A DNA stretch of 39,955 bases from JAAGZL01 sp050297535 (GCA_050297535.1 JBNKSV010000020.1:1-39955); one strand, 5' to 3'. Shown: positions 1 to 9,318, counted from the stretch's first letter. Translations and numbers: made by a program. The notes: generated from the letters alone by a model not told the origin.

Positions 1-81
1 GACGAAGAGCGGAATAATACGCAGTGAACGCTTCCACGTCAACGCTAATGTATCAATTTTAGTGAAGTTTTTGGTAGACAT
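1..81 (-). CDS. partial CDS, N-terminus of an unidentified protein
   Basis: An ATG at 81-79 follows a strong GGAGG Shine-Dalgarno (plus-strand positions 85-89) with a 3-base spacer. It opens a frame that stays open for 27 codons to the window edge. The peptide begins MSTKNFTKIDTLALTWKR and turns hydrophobic (IIPLFV), as in a protein about to enter a membrane segment. It is divergent from folD. The remainder lies outside the window, so no function can be given. The strong ribosome binding site is the main reason to call it. Confidence 0.5.
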   Translation of the reverse strand, partial: MSTKNFTKIDTLALTWKRSLRIIPLFV

Positions 82-145
82 AAACCTCCATTTCAGTATC
101 ATTCCTCACTCGCTGTAACAGTTTCGAAACGGAGCAGGAAGAGGC

Positions 146-1012
146 ATGAGCGCACAGATTATTGATGGCAAAGCAATCGCTGCCGAAATCAGACAAGAAA
201 TCAAAGCAACGGTAGCTGACATGGTTGCCTTAGGGCGACGCCCACCTGGTCTGGCGGTAGTTTTGGTGGGTGAGGATCCTGCTTCCCAGGTATATGTGCG
301 CAATAAAGAGCGCTCCTGTGAAGAAGTCGGCTTCTTTTCTGAACTGCATAGACTACCCGCAGATATCAGCGAGAAGGCCCTGCTAAAATTGATCGACGAC
401 CTGAACGAGCGGGACGAGATAGACGGCATCCTGGTCCAGCTCCCTTTACCAAAGCAGATCGACGAAGAGGCGGTAATCGAACGCATCCTGCCCACCAAAG
501 ACGTAGACGGCTTCCACCCCTACAATGTGGGACGTCTGACCCTTAAGATGCCGATCATGCGCCCCTGTACCCCCAAAGGCGTGATGACCCTGCTGGAGCA
601 TACCGGTCAAAAACTGGAAGGCCTGGACGCCGTGGTCATCGGCCAATCCAACATCGTGGGACGCCCCATGGCCATGGAGCTGCTGGCGGCCCGTTGCACC
701 ATCACCGTTTGCCACAGCCGCACCAAGGATCTGGCGGATAAGGCGCGTAAGGCCGACATCCTGGTAGTCGCCATCGGACGCGCGGAATATGTACCGGGCG
801 ACTGGATCAAAGAAGGCGCCATAGTGATTGATGTGGGCATGAATCGCAAAGAAGACGGTACCCTCTGTGGTGACGTAGATTACGCGTCCGCCAAAGAGAG
901 GGCCGGCTGGATAACCCCGGTACCGGGCGGCGTCGGCCCCATGACTATCGCCACCCTGATGCAAAATACCCTGCAGGCACGGGAAATACACGGCAAGGTC
1001 CTGACAAAATAG
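146..1012 (+). CDS. folD: bifunctional methylenetetrahydrofolate dehydrogenase / cyclohydrolase FolD
   Basis: Cytosolic enzyme that oxidises 5,10-methylene-THF to methenyl-THF with NADP+ and hydrolyses it to 10-formyl-THF, supplying one-carbon units for purines and formyl-Met. Its 288 residues match the family length. The catalytic region SQVYVRNKERSC places Tyr50, Lys54 and Cys58 exactly at the E. coli positions. The motif DGFHPYNVGRL and the Rossmann segment VVIGQSNIVGRPMA (about 163-176) are intact, and PVPGGVGPMT closes the fold. The ATG follows an AGGAAGAGG-type ribosome binding site. ribE begins 10 bp after the stop, so the two are probably co-transcribed. Confidence 0.97.
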   Translation: MSAQIIDGKAIAAEIRQEIKATVADMVALGRRPPGLAVVLVGEDPASQVYVRNKERSCEEVGFFSELHRLPADISEKALLKLIDDLNERDEIDGILVQLPLPKQIDEEAVIERILPTKDVDGFHPYNVGRLTLKMPIMRPCTPKGVMTLLEHTGQKLEGLDAVVIGQSNIVGRPMAMELLAARCTITVCHSRTKDLADKARKADILVVAIGRAEYVPGDWIKEGAIVIDVGMNRKEDGTLCGDVDYASAKERAGWITPVPGGVGPMTIATLMQNTLQAREIHGKVLTK

Positions 1013-1022
1013 AGACAAATTC

Positions 1023-1637
1023 ATGTTCACGGGGATAGTTCAAGGCACTGCGGAAGTTGTAGATATCATCGAAAAAGATAATTTCCGCACCCACACCATA
1101 AGACTGCCGCAAACCGAACTGGAAGGGCTAAAACCAGGCGCATCGGTAGCCCACAACGGCTGCTGCCTGACTGTGGTGAACATTGATAATGACCTGGTCA
1201 GATTTGACCTGATGCAAGAGACCCTGCGCGTTACCAACCTTGGCAAGCTGAAGGTGGGCGATCACATCAATTACGAACGCGCCGCCCGCTTTGGAGATGA
1301 GATAGGTGGCCACCAGATGTCCGGACACATCATCGCCATGGCAGAGGTTACCAGAGTCATAGAGAGCGAAAACAACCGCCAGGTCTGGTTCCGCATGCCC
1401 CATGATCTGATGCGCTATATCTTCACCAAGGGCTACATCGGGATCGACGGCATCAGCCTCACCATCGGAGAGGTAGAGGGCGACGAGTTCAACGTCAACC
1501 TAATACCTGAGACCCTGGAACGCACCAACATGGGCGGTCGCAAACCGGGCGATCATGTCAATATAGAGGTAGACCCTCAGACCCAGGCCATCGTGGATAC
1601 CGTAGAAAGGGTACTGGCCGAGCGCGTGGCCGAGTAG
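1023..1637 (+). CDS. ribE: riboflavin synthase, alpha subunit
   Basis: Dismutates two 6,7-dimethyl-8-ribityllumazine molecules to riboflavin plus the pyrimidine precursor, the last step of riboflavin synthesis. The protein starts with the hallmark MFTGIVQG. It consists of two tandem lumazine-binding beta-barrels, about residues 1-96 and 97-195; the first carries the GCCLTV motif and the second GIDGISLTIGEV. Its 204 residues are close to the E. coli length of 213. It lies 10 bp behind folD, away from other rib genes, and no FMN riboswitch is visible upstream. Confidence 0.95.
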   Translation: MFTGIVQGTAEVVDIIEKDNFRTHTIRLPQTELEGLKPGASVAHNGCCLTVVNIDNDLVRFDLMQETLRVTNLGKLKVGDHINYERAARFGDEIGGHQMSGHIIAMAEVTRVIESENNRQVWFRMPHDLMRYIFTKGYIGIDGISLTIGEVEGDEFNVNLIPETLERTNMGGRKPGDHVNIEVDPQTQAIVDTVERVLAERVAE

Positions 1638-1653
1638 AAAAACCGCCCTGATA

Positions 1654-1678
1654 ACCCTACACTAACAGTATGTAGGGT
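1654..1678 (+). other. 8-bp stem hairpin between ribE and the usp gene
   Basis: ACCCTACA (1654-1661) and TGTAGGGT (1671-1678) form a perfect 8-bp stem with a 9-base loop in the 55-bp gap. No T-run follows, so it is not a standard intrinsic terminator. It ends only 14 bp before the ATG of the stress-protein gene, overlapping or touching its ribosome binding region. It may act in mRNA processing or translational control. Confidence 0.45.
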
Positions 1679-1692
1679 AACGGAGCAGAACG

Positions 1693-2133
1693 ATGGCCAA
1701 ATACCAAAAGATCCTCGTCGCGATTGATCTATCCCCGGAGACAGAAAAGATACTGGGACAGGCCATTGAACTAAGCAGGCAAAATGGCGCTGAGCTGTCT
1801 TTGATCAACGTGGTGGAGCACGTCACCTCCATCTACGACACCGAGTTTGGTTTTCCCGAGACCCCGAATATCGAGCAGGATCTAAGTGACAAGGCCATGG
1901 AGCGGCTGGAGCAGGTAAAGCAGGAGCACCAAATCAGCGATGCCAAGAGCTTCGTACGTATCGGGGCCGCTAAACATGAGATCGTCAACCTGGCCCATGA
2001 TCTGGACGCAGACCTGATTGTGATTGGCAGCCATGGCCGCCACGGTCTGCAACTATTGCTTGGGTCCACCGCCAACGGCGTGATGCATCTAGCAACCTGT
2101 GACGTGTTGGCGGTTCGGGTCGGCCAAGATTAA
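1693..2133 (+). CDS. universal stress protein, UspA family
   Basis: A single-domain Usp protein of 146 residues with a Rossmann-like alpha/beta fold. It starts MAKYQKILVAIDLS, the usual first strand. It carries the nucleotide-binding signature G-x2-G-x9-G-[ST] as GSHGRHGLQLLLGST near residues 116-130, so it is probably an ATP-binding type. Such proteins accumulate under starvation or stress, and the exact role cannot be told from sequence. The gene ends 19 bp before the convergent purL stop. Confidence 0.92.
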   Translation: MAKYQKILVAIDLSPETEKILGQAIELSRQNGAELSLINVVEHVTSIYDTEFGFPETPNIEQDLSDKAMERLEQVKQEHQISDAKSFVRIGAAKHEIVNLAHDLDADLIVIGSHGRHGLQLLLGSTANGVMHLATCDVLAVRVGQD

Positions 2134-2152
2134 TCAAACCGCCTGATCTAAT

Positions 2153-5100
2153 CTAACCTACCCAAACCCGCGCGTTGCGGAACATACGCAACCAGGGTCC
2201 GTCCTCGCTCCAGTCGTCCGGATGCCATGAGTTCTGCACACTTCTAACCACCCGCTCCGGATGCGGCATCATAATGGTCACCCGCCCATCCGCGCTACAC
2301 AGCCCGGCTATACCCATAGGAGAACCATTCGGGTTGGCCGGATAGCGTTCCGCCACCTCACCGTCATTCTCGATGTAACGCATTGCTATAAGCTTATCAG
2401 CACTCTCCAGCTGGGCCTGATCGCGGAACTCAGCCCTGCCCTCGCCGTGGGCCACCGGAATCGGGATACGCGAACCCACCATGCCCTGCAGCAGGATAGA
2501 TGGCGTTTCCTGTATCTCCAGGGTTACGACCCTGGCCTCGAACTGTTCTGAGCGATTGCGCACGAAGTGCGGCCAGTGGCTGGTGCCAGATATAAGGCTA
2601 TGTAGATTGGACAGCATCTGACATCCGTTGCACACCCCTAAGGCAAAGGTATCCTCCCGCTCAAAGAAGGCCCGGAACTGATCGCTGGCCATGGGATTAA
2701 ACAGGATCGACTTGGCCCAGCCTTCACCTGCCCCCAGCACGTCACCGTAGGAAAAACCACCGCAGGCCACAAAGCCCCTAAAATCATCCAGGGTCACCCG
2801 GCCAGCCAGGATGTCGGACATATGCACATCCACGCTCTCAAACCCGGCGCGATGGAATGAATTGGCCATCTCGATATGGCCGTTCACCCCCTGCTCGCGC
2901 AGGATAGCCACCTGCGGCCTGACCCCGGTTGCGATCATGGGCGCGGCCACATCCTCATTCTGATCAAAGCTCAGACTTACCTGGATACCGGGATCATCCT
3001 CAGAGATGCGCGCAAACTCTTCCAGGGCGCACTCGGGATTATCCCGCATGGCCTGCATCTCGCGGGTAGTCTCGGACCAGGCCTGTTGTAACTCGACACG
3101 ACTTGCGCTCAGTAATGCCCGATCACCACGAGTAATAGTGATGCGGTCATCGGCGCTTAGGCTACCGATTCTATGGCTGTACTTGGCAAGTCCGGCATCA
3201 TGTAGCCTCTTGGCAACAGCATTAGCATCGCTGGTCTTTATCTGAATCACCGCGCCCAGCTCCTCACTGAACAGGGCCGCCAGGACATCCTCGCCCAGCT
3301 CCGAGATATCCAGGGCCAAACCACACCTACCGGCGAAGGCCATCTCACAGACGGTTGCGAACAGACCGCCGTCGGAACGGTCGTGGTAGGCCAACAACAG
3401 GCCATCCTTATTCAGCCCTTGAATCGCGGCAAAGAAATGCTTGAGGGCCTCAGGATCATTCAGATCCGCACCGTGATGACCGACCTGTTTGTACACCTGG
3501 GCCAAGGCAGAGGCGCCAAGGCGGTTCGCCCCCTTGCCCAGGTCGATCAGGATAAGTTCACTCTCCCCCAGATCGGTGCGCAGCTGCGGCGTCAGGGTCC
3601 GGCGCACATCGGTAATCGGGGCAAAACCGGAGATTATCAAGGACAAGGGCGCCGCCATCTCGCGCTTAGTATCGCCATCCTGCCAGACCGTCTTCATGGA
3701 CATGGAGTCCTTGCCCACCGGCACGGATATACCCAGGGCCGGACAGAGTTCCATACCAATCGCTTTCACCGTCTCGTACAGCTTGGCGTCCTCGCCGGGG
3801 TGACCGGCCGCTGCCATCCAGTTGGCGGATAGTTTGATGTCGCCGATGCGATCAATGGCTCCAGCCGCCAGATTGGTGATGGCCTCGCCGATGGCCATGC
3901 GCCCTGAGGCCGGGGCGTCGATCAGGGACAACGGGGTCCGCTCACCGATGGCCATGGCCTCGCCGGTGTAGCCCACAAAATCCGATATGGTGACCGCCAG
4001 ATCGGCCACCGGCACCTGCCACGGCCCCACCATCTGATCCCGGGATATCTGCCCGGTTACGGTACGATCACCGATGGTGATCAGGAAGGTCTTGTTGGCC
4101 ACAGTGGGCAGACGTAGCACCCGCAACGCCGCCTCTTTCAGGTCGACGCCGCTGAAATCCAGTTCCGGCTTGTGGAACGGCAGGTGCTTCACATCCCGCA
4201 GCATGCGCGGCGGCCTACCGAACAGCAGCGGCATGGGGATGTCGATTGGATTATTGCCGAAGTGGGCGTCGCCCAATAGCAGATGCTCTTCGTCCGTGGC
4301 CTCACCCACCACGGCATAGGGGCAGCGTTCCCGCTCGCATAGCTGTTTGAATTCATCCAACCGCTCTGCCGCCACCGCCAGCACATAACGCTCCTGGGCC
4401 TCGTTGCACCAGATCTCCAGCGGGGTCATGCCCGGCTCGTCATTGGGTACTTGCCGCAGTTCAAAGCGACCACCCTTGGCGGCGTCGTGCACCAGTTCCG
4501 GCAGGGCGTTAGAGAGGCCACCGGCCCCTACGTCGTGGATAAACAGGATCGGGTTCTCCGCACCGCGCTCCCAGCAGCGGTCGATCACCTCCTGACAACG
4601 TCGTTCCATCTCAGGATTGGAGCGTTGCACCGAGGCAAAATCCAAATCCTCAGCCGAGGTTCCGCTAGCCATGGATGAGGCAGCACCACCACCCAGGCCG
4701 ATCAACATGGCCGGACCACCCAGAACTATCAGCGGGGTCCCGGCCGGGAACTCGCTCTTTTCTACATGCTCAGCGCGGATGTTACCCAGCCCGCCTGCCA
4801 GCATGATCGGCTTGTGATAGCCACGCAGCTCGGTACCGTTGGCGGCAGGCACCTCCTCTTCATAGGTGCGGAAGTAACCGCAGAGGTTGGGACGCCCAAA
4901 CTCGTTGTTGAAGGCGGCACCGCCGATCGGCCCCTCCAGCATGATATCCAGGGCGGATACTATGCGCCCCGGCTTGCCGTAGTCGGTCTCCCAGGGCCGT
5001 TCCAGGCCAGGTATGCGCAGGTTGGATACCGAGAACCCGGTAAGACCGGCCTTGGGTTTGGCGCCTCGTCCGGTCGCACCCTCGTCCCGAATCTCGCCCC

Positions 5101-6043
5101 CGGAACCGGTGGCGGCACCTGGATCGGGCGAGATGGCGGTAGGATGGTTGTGGGTCTCCACCTTCATTAGGATATGGATCGGCTCGCTGCTATAGCCGTA
5201 TTTTTTCGTCTTGGGGTCAGGATAGAAGCGCTCTCCGGCGTGGCCGGTCATCACCGCGGCATTGTCCTTGTAGGCGGAGAGCACATTGTCCGGCGAAGAC
5301 TCGGTGGTATTGCGGATCATCTTGAACAGAGAGCGCTCCTGAGCCACGCCGTCGATAACCCAATCCGCATTGAATATCTTGTGACGACAATGCTCGGAAT
5401 TGGCCTGGGCGAACATCATCAGTTCGATATCCATCGGGTTGCGCCCCAGCCCCTGAAAGCTCTCCACCAGATATTCGATCTCACCGGCAGACAGAGCCAG
5501 TCCCAGGTCGATATTGGCCTTCTCCAGCGCAGGTTGGCCACCACCGATCACATCCACACTGGTAGCGGGATTCGGCTCCGCATGCACAAACAGACAGGCG
5601 GCATCTTCCAGCTCAAAAAAGACAGATTCAGTCATGCGATCATGCAGTGCCTGCACCGCCTTGGTCATCTCGGCATCACCTAACTTGGCACCAGAATCAC
5701 CCTCAAGATAATAGGCGATACCACGCTCCAGGCGTTCTATCTTGTTCAGACCACAATTGTGGGCAATATCGGTCGCCTTGGTGGACCAGGGTGATATGGT
5801 TCCGGGGCGCGGCACCACCAAAAACAGGGTGCCTTGGGGTTCATGTTCCGCCAAATGCGGGCCATACTGCAGAACCTTTTCCAATACGGCCTGTTCATCC
5901 TGGGTCAGTGACTGCTCCAGTTCGGCAAAATGGGTGTATTCCGCATAGATACTTACTCTGTGGCCCAGGTCTGAGCTGAGGCGTTGTTCGAGTTTTTGCA
6001 GACGAAAGTTAGAAAGGGCCGGGGCACCGCGCAGAATAAGCAT
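2153..6043 (-). CDS. purL: phosphoribosylformylglycinamidine synthase (FGAM synthase, fused large form)
   Basis: Fourth step of de novo purine synthesis: FGAR + Gln + ATP to FGAM. Its 1296 residues match the single-chain proteobacterial form (E. coli 1295). Domains in order: a PurS-like N-terminal domain, a linker domain, two AIR-synthetase-like halves (motifs MKVETHNHPTAISP and GGGAASSM) and a C-terminal class I glutamine amidotransferase. The glutaminase triad is visible: nucleophile Cys about 1138 in LGVCNGCQ, His about 1261 and Glu about 1263 in PHPER. The ATG is preceded by AAAGG. The gene stands alone, with a 387-bp repeat-filled gap upstream. Confidence 0.98.
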   Translation of the reverse strand: MLILRGAPALSNFRLQKLEQRLSSDLGHRVSIYAEYTHFAELEQSLTQDEQAVLEKVLQYGPHLAEHEPQGTLFLVVPRPGTISPWSTKATDIAHNCGLNKIERLERGIAYYLEGDSGAKLGDAEMTKAVQALHDRMTESVFFELEDAACLFVHAEPNPATSVDVIGGGQPALEKANIDLGLALSAGEIEYLVESFQGLGRNPMDIELMMFAQANSEHCRHKIFNADWVIDGVAQERSLFKMIRNTTESSPDNVLSAYKDNAAVMTGHAGERFYPDPKTKKYGYSSEPIHILMKVETHNHPTAISPDPGAATGSGGEIRDEGATGRGAKPKAGLTGFSVSNLRIPGLERPWETDYGKPGRIVSALDIMLEGPIGGAAFNNEFGRPNLCGYFRTYEEEVPAANGTELRGYHKPIMLAGGLGNIRAEHVEKSEFPAGTPLIVLGGPAMLIGLGGGAASSMASGTSAEDLDFASVQRSNPEMERRCQEVIDRCWERGAENPILFIHDVGAGGLSNALPELVHDAAKGGRFELRQVPNDEPGMTPLEIWCNEAQERYVLAVAAERLDEFKQLCERERCPYAVVGEATDEEHLLLGDAHFGNNPIDIPMPLLFGRPPRMLRDVKHLPFHKPELDFSGVDLKEAALRVLRLPTVANKTFLITIGDRTVTGQISRDQMVGPWQVPVADLAVTISDFVGYTGEAMAIGERTPLSLIDAPASGRMAIGEAITNLAAGAIDRIGDIKLSANWMAAAGHPGEDAKLYETVKAIGMELCPALGISVPVGKDSMSMKTVWQDGDTKREMAAPLSLIISGFAPITDVRRTLTPQLRTDLGESELILIDLGKGANRLGASALAQVYKQVGHHGADLNDPEALKHFFAAIQGLNKDGLLLAYHDRSDGGLFATVCEMAFAGRCGLALDISELGEDVLAALFSEELGAVIQIKTSDANAVAKRLHDAGLAKYSHRIGSLSADDRITITRGDRALLSASRVELQQAWSETTREMQAMRDNPECALEEFARISEDDPGIQVSLSFDQNEDVAAPMIATGVRPQVAILREQGVNGHIEMANSFHRAGFESVDVHMSDILAGRVTLDDFRGFVACGGFSYGDVLGAGEGWAKSILFNPMASDQFRAFFEREDTFALGVCNGCQMLSNLHSLISGTSHWPHFVRNRSEQFEARVVTLEIQETPSILLQGMVGSRIPIPVAHGEGRAEFRDQAQLESADKLIAMRYIENDGEVAERYPANPNGSPMGIAGLCSADGRVTIMMPHPERVVRSVQNSWHPDDWSEDGPWLRMFRNARVWVG

Positions 6044-6162
6044 GTGTAACCTTTTTATCTAAAAACAATAAAGGGCTAATGATACTCCATGCCAGGAGAT
6101 ATTGCCGCACAAAAGAGAAAAGACTATCCGCAAATGAACTCTAAATCACCGCTGTCCTATTT

Positions 6163-6275
6163 CCCTCTCCCCACTGGGGAGAGGATTAGGGTGAGGGGAT
6201 ATTCTTTGCTTCTCCCCCCATCCCCAACCCTTCCACACCTCTATGGGGTACCGAGGTCCCCACTGGGGAGAAGGG
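6163..6275. repeat. REP-like inverted pair (REPIN-like), copy A, in the 6044-6430 gap
   Basis: The gap between purL and the metallo-hydrolase has no credible gene. It holds a hairpin CCTCTCCCC-ACT-GGGGAGAGG at 6164-6184 followed by ATTAGGGTGAGGGG. A second unit in the opposite orientation follows (6209-6275), beginning TCTCCCCCCATCCCCAACCC and ending in CTCCCC-ACT-GGGGAG. Two REP-like units facing each other over a short spacer resemble a REPIN. Related units occur at 11696-11733, 11836-11871, 35893-35925 and 35956-35996. Confidence 0.7.
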
Positions 6276-6379
6276 CCGCTGTTTTGATTTCTTATATCCA
6301 TCTAATTGCTGTGTATCGTTTTGCGTATAACAATCATGGCATTACAACTGGTAGATTCACAGTTAATGGAACATCTGCA
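6258..6379. repeat. long dispersed repeat, copy A (matches 35978-36095)
   Basis: Starting in the REP-like hairpin, about 120 bp match a second locus 30 kb away. Shared blocks include CCCCA-TGGGGAGAAGGG, GTAT-GTTTTG, and the longest identical run, AACAATCATGGCATTACAAC, followed by a CAGTTAAT. It is clearly duplicated DNA with point differences and small indels. No open frame or transposase is present, so it is a non-autonomous dispersed element. Confidence 0.7.
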
Positions 6380-6404
6380 TTACTAACAACGTCCACAAAA
6401 GCTT

Positions 6405-6427
6405 GCGTTTATTCGCGGACGAAATAA
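6405..6427. repeat. short dispersed motif GCGTTTATTCGCGGAC
   Basis: The sequence GCGTTTATTCGCGGACGAAA recurs in related form as GCGTTCATTTGCGGACAAAA at 11748-11784, also beside REP-like hairpins. This suggests both belong to one composite repeat family. Confidence 0.45.
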
Positions 6428-6430
6428 TAC

Positions 6431-7192
6431 CTATATCTCAAACAACTTCGTCACCTCATCCTGACTCGCTATTGATAGACGATCATCTATGGTAGCGGAT
6501 ACCGACGCCATGGCCTCGCGGACCAGCTCCGGCCGGTTGTTCTTTTCGCTGAGGTGGGCAGCCACGACATGCTGCAGACGCGCCAAATCGAACTGGCGCA
6601 AAAAATCCGCCGCCTGGGCATTACTCAGGTGTCCGAACCTACCGGCCACCCGGGCCTGCAGTGCTGGCGGATAAGGCCCGTTGGCGAGCATATCCACGTC
6701 GTGATTGCACTCTAGAAACAGGGCATCGCACCCTTTCAGGATCTCGCAGATGTGGGGGGTGTAGAAACCTATATCGGTCAATATACCTAGCCTGCTGCCG
6801 TTGGCGGAGAAGATAAATTGAGCCGGCTCCCTGGCATCGTGTGGCACCGGGAACGGATCCACTGTCAGGTTGCCGATGGAGAAACCGCCCTCGTGGGTGT
6901 TGAATAATCTTATATCCTGAAGCTCCCCGCAGCGGCCTTGCCGACAGGTCCCGGCTGTCATCCAGACAGGGAGGTTATAGCGGCGGGCGTAGGCGCCTAC
7001 GCCCTTGATGTGGTCCTGGTGTTCATGGGTGACGACGATGGCCTGGATGCTATCAGGTTCTATACCGAGCTGCCTGAGGCGCGCCTCCACCTCTCTGGCG
7101 GCAAAGCCGTTATCCAGCAAGACCCTGGTATCACCAGCCTCAATCAGCGCGCAATTCCCCCGGCTGCCACTGCCGAGTGAAGCAAACCTCAT
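6431..7192 (-). CDS. metallo-beta-lactamase-fold hydrolase (WalJ/YycJ-like)
   Basis: A 253-residue MBL-fold protein opening MRFASLGSGSRGNC, the typical start of the YycJ/WalJ-like group. The metal-binding motif HxHxDH appears as THEHQDH at about residues 55-60, with further ligands in VPHDA (about 118), an aspartate in ILTDIG and a late histidine in VAAHLSE. Members are candidate phosphodiesterases or nucleases; the substrate here is unknown. It lies 18 bp after bamC in the dapA-bamC-MBL order seen in other gammaproteobacteria. In Pseudomonas-type genomes purC usually follows, but not here. Confidence 0.88.
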   Translation of the reverse strand: MRFASLGSGSRGNCALIEAGDTRVLLDNGFAAREVEARLRQLGIEPDSIQAIVVTHEHQDHIKGVGAYARRYNLPVWMTAGTCRQGRCGELQDIRLFNTHEGGFSIGNLTVDPFPVPHDAREPAQFIFSANGSRLGILTDIGFYTPHICEILKGCDALFLECNHDVDMLANGPYPPALQARVAGRFGHLSNAQAADFLRQFDLARLQHVVAAHLSEKNNRPELVREAMASVSATIDDRLSIASQDEVTKLFEI

Positions 7193-7210
7193 TACTTTAG
7201 ACCCTGACGA

Positions 7211-8371
7211 TCAGCGCATCTGCTCATGCAACAGGGTCAGGATACGCACCGCAGTGGCGGTATTATCCTGAGCGCCGGCCTCATTCAGGATGACAACCTC
7301 GGTTTCACCACCTTTTGACGTCAACTTGACCTGGTAGCGATTTTCCTTGTCGATATCCTTATCGTCATCTTTCCAGAACGCCAGTTTGGAGAGCAGGCCA
7401 GGTTCTTCGGTATCCTTCATCGGGTCGTTGTAGCGCACGAAGTAGATGCCATCGGCCCTATTGCGATCCTCCACCGCAAACCCTACCCGATCCAGGGCCA
7501 CGCCTACCAATCTCCAGGACCGAGCGGCTTCGTCTTTAATGGTGAGAGATACACTATCGGCCCCACGGTTAAGTTGGGAACGTGAGGATGCAGACGTATC
7601 TTTCCTGGCCAAAGAACTGCTGGCCTTCTGATCGGCCACACCCATGTGCACCATCAGACGGCGCAGCATCTCGGCCTCCAGACCATGATCGGTGGGACGG
7701 GGAACCCATACCGGTCTATCCGAGTTACTGGCGCCGGTCTTAACCATCTCTTCCTGCATGCCACGATGGGTCAGGAACAGCTCCACCGTACCCTCCTCTG
7801 CACCGCGTTCGATACGTACCCGATACTGATCACGGGTGGCCGCAGAATAGGCAGAGTCGAACACCTTGCGCACCGTATCGGTTATGAAGTCCGACTTGAT
7901 ATCGGCCCTGTTCTCCACCCAGTCCGTAACCATCACACCGATGGACGGATCCTGCTCTGTCATAAGGATTCCGTTCTCCTGCCAGAAGTCCACGGTTCTG
8001 GCCCAGACATCATCCGGCGTAGCCTTGATCACCAACCAGCGCTTGTCGCCATCGCGCTTGACCTCAACATCTGATAGTTGAGGTATCACCCCGCTGCTCC
8101 TGGCATAGGCGGAGGTGGTCATATCGCGGTTGGTAAAATCTGAATAGGTGGCGGAACCAAGCCCTGCCTCTCCTGGGATAACCAGGGTGTCACTGATGGA
8201 GCTACTGGAAAGATCAGGCGGCACTTCCAGATTCTGACCGGCCTGCTTCGATTTTTTGTATTCAACCTTCCGGTCCGGGAGCATCCCCTCTATCTCTTCG
8301 ATACTGGTACAGGCCGCCAATATTGGAAGCAGCAGGAAGAGCAACATAAGTCTGGAAGGTTTCAATGACAT
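7211..8371 (-). CDS. bamC: outer membrane assembly lipoprotein BamC (NlpB family)
   Basis: Lipoprotein subunit of the beta-barrel assembly (BAM) complex, anchored in the outer membrane. The frame is open further upstream, but the start at 8371 (MSLKPSRLMLLFLLLP) gives a proper lipoprotein signal with lipobox ILAAC and Cys21. Earlier starts would bury the signal and run into dapA. The mature N-terminus has the extended, Pro/Ser-rich stretch (VEYKKSKQAGQNLEVPPDL) that in BamC contacts BamD. Two helix-grip domains follow. Length is 386 residues (E. coli 344). It lies 71 bp downstream of dapA, the conserved pairing. Confidence 0.93.
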   Translation of the reverse strand: MSLKPSRLMLLFLLLPILAACTSIEEIEGMLPDRKVEYKKSKQAGQNLEVPPDLSSSSISDTLVIPGEAGLGSATYSDFTNRDMTTSAYARSSGVIPQLSDVEVKRDGDKRWLVIKATPDDVWARTVDFWQENGILMTEQDPSIGVMVTDWVENRADIKSDFITDTVRKVFDSAYSAATRDQYRVRIERGAEEGTVELFLTHRGMQEEMVKTGASNSDRPVWVPRPTDHGLEAEMLRRLMVHMGVADQKASSSLARKDTSASSRSQLNRGADSVSLTIKDEAARSWRLVGVALDRVGFAVEDRNRADGIYFVRYNDPMKDTEEPGLLSKLAFWKDDDKDIDKENRYQVKLTSKGGETEVVILNEAGAQDNTATAVRILTLLHEQMR

Positions 8372-8442
8372 TTCGGTTATAGCCTGTTCGATTAGTTTTA
8401 ATTTATTCCCATCGTTCGGGATGGAACACAGTCTCAGGACCC

Positions 8443-9318
8443 CTATATGAGTCCCGCCTGCCGCATGGAGTTCCGCAACTCGCCATGATATTTTTCCGAC
8501 AACCAGGTCAACGGCAACCTGATCCCGCTTGGAATACGACCCATCTCGGCCAGTGCCCATTTTACCGGTATCGGATTCGCCTCCAGAAACAGATCCCGGT
8601 GTAGACAGGCGATGCCCTGGTCTATAGCGGCCGCCGTCTCCCTGTCACCAGCCAAAGCCGCCCTGCACATATCACTCATGGCCTTGGGTGCGATATTCGT
8701 GGTTACCGAGATCACACCCTGGCCGCCGGCCAGGATGAACTCACGGGCGGTAGCATCATCACCGCTGTAAAGCTCAAAATCGTCTCCGCATACGGCCCGC
8801 AGTTGATCCACCCTGGAGAGATCCCCGGTGGCCTCTTTGATACCGATGATATTTTCTATCTGCGCCAATCGCCCTACCGTCTCCGGAAGCATGTCGCAGG
8901 CGGTACGACCGGGCACATTATACAGAATCTGCGGGATATCTACTTCCTCAGCCACCTTTTTGTGATGCAGATACAGCCCTTCCTGGGTAGGCTTGTTGTA
9001 ATAAGGGGTCACCAGCAGACAGGCGTCAGCCCCGGACTGCTGCGCGCATCTGGTCAGGCTTATGGCCTCGGTGGTGGAGTTGGCCCCGGTCCCGGCGATG
9101 ACCGGGATGCGTCCGGCACAAAACTCGACCGTTTGGCGTATCACTCGACAGTGCTCTTCCTCATCCAGGGTGGCGGATTCCCCGGTAGTGCCAACCGCAA
9201 CGATGGCCTCGGTGCCCTGCTCCACATGCCAATCAATCAACGCACGCAGGGACTGCTCATCGACACGGCCGTCTTCTATCATCGGGGTCACCAGGGCGAC
9301 CATGCTGCCTTGAAACAT
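8443..9318 (-). CDS. dapA: 4-hydroxy-tetrahydrodipicolinate synthase
   Basis: Condenses pyruvate with aspartate semialdehyde, the first committed step of lysine and diaminopimelate synthesis. The TIM-barrel enzyme of 291 residues shows Schiff-base Lys161 (GIKEATGD), Tyr133 (LYNVPGRT) and GTTGES at about 43-48, all at E. coli numbering. A TTG directly precedes the ATG, but I chose the ATG at 9318 because GGAG lies 7 bases upstream and the start MFQGSMVA matches the family. It is divergent from gcvR across a 184-bp regulatory gap. Confidence 0.97.
   Translation of the reverse strand: MFQGSMVALVTPMIEDGRVDEQSLRALIDWHVEQGTEAIVAVGTTGESATLDEEEHCRVIRQTVEFCAGRIPVIAGTGANSTTEAISLTRCAQQSGADACLLVTPYYNKPTQEGLYLHHKKVAEEVDIPQILYNVPGRTACDMLPETVGRLAQIENIIGIKEATGDLSRVDQLRAVCGDDFELYSGDDATAREFILAGGQGVISVTTNIAPKAMSDMCRAALAGDRETAAAIDQGIACLHRDLFLEANPIPVKWALAEMGRIPSGIRLPLTWLSEKYHGELRNSMRQAGLI

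Noticed and set aside
446..1030. Long antisense frame opposite folD (194 codons)
   Set aside because: Fully opposite a confidently identified gene; its length is explained by the codon bias of folD.
2261..5979. Many 60-170 codon frames antisense to purL
   Set aside because: Shadows of a well-conserved 1296-residue gene, with no start signals or families.
6089..6427. Plus-strand open frame of 112 codons in the purL upstream gap
   Set aside because: It is made almost entirely of REP-like hairpins and the dispersed repeat tail; translation is low-complexity Pro/Leu/Ser.
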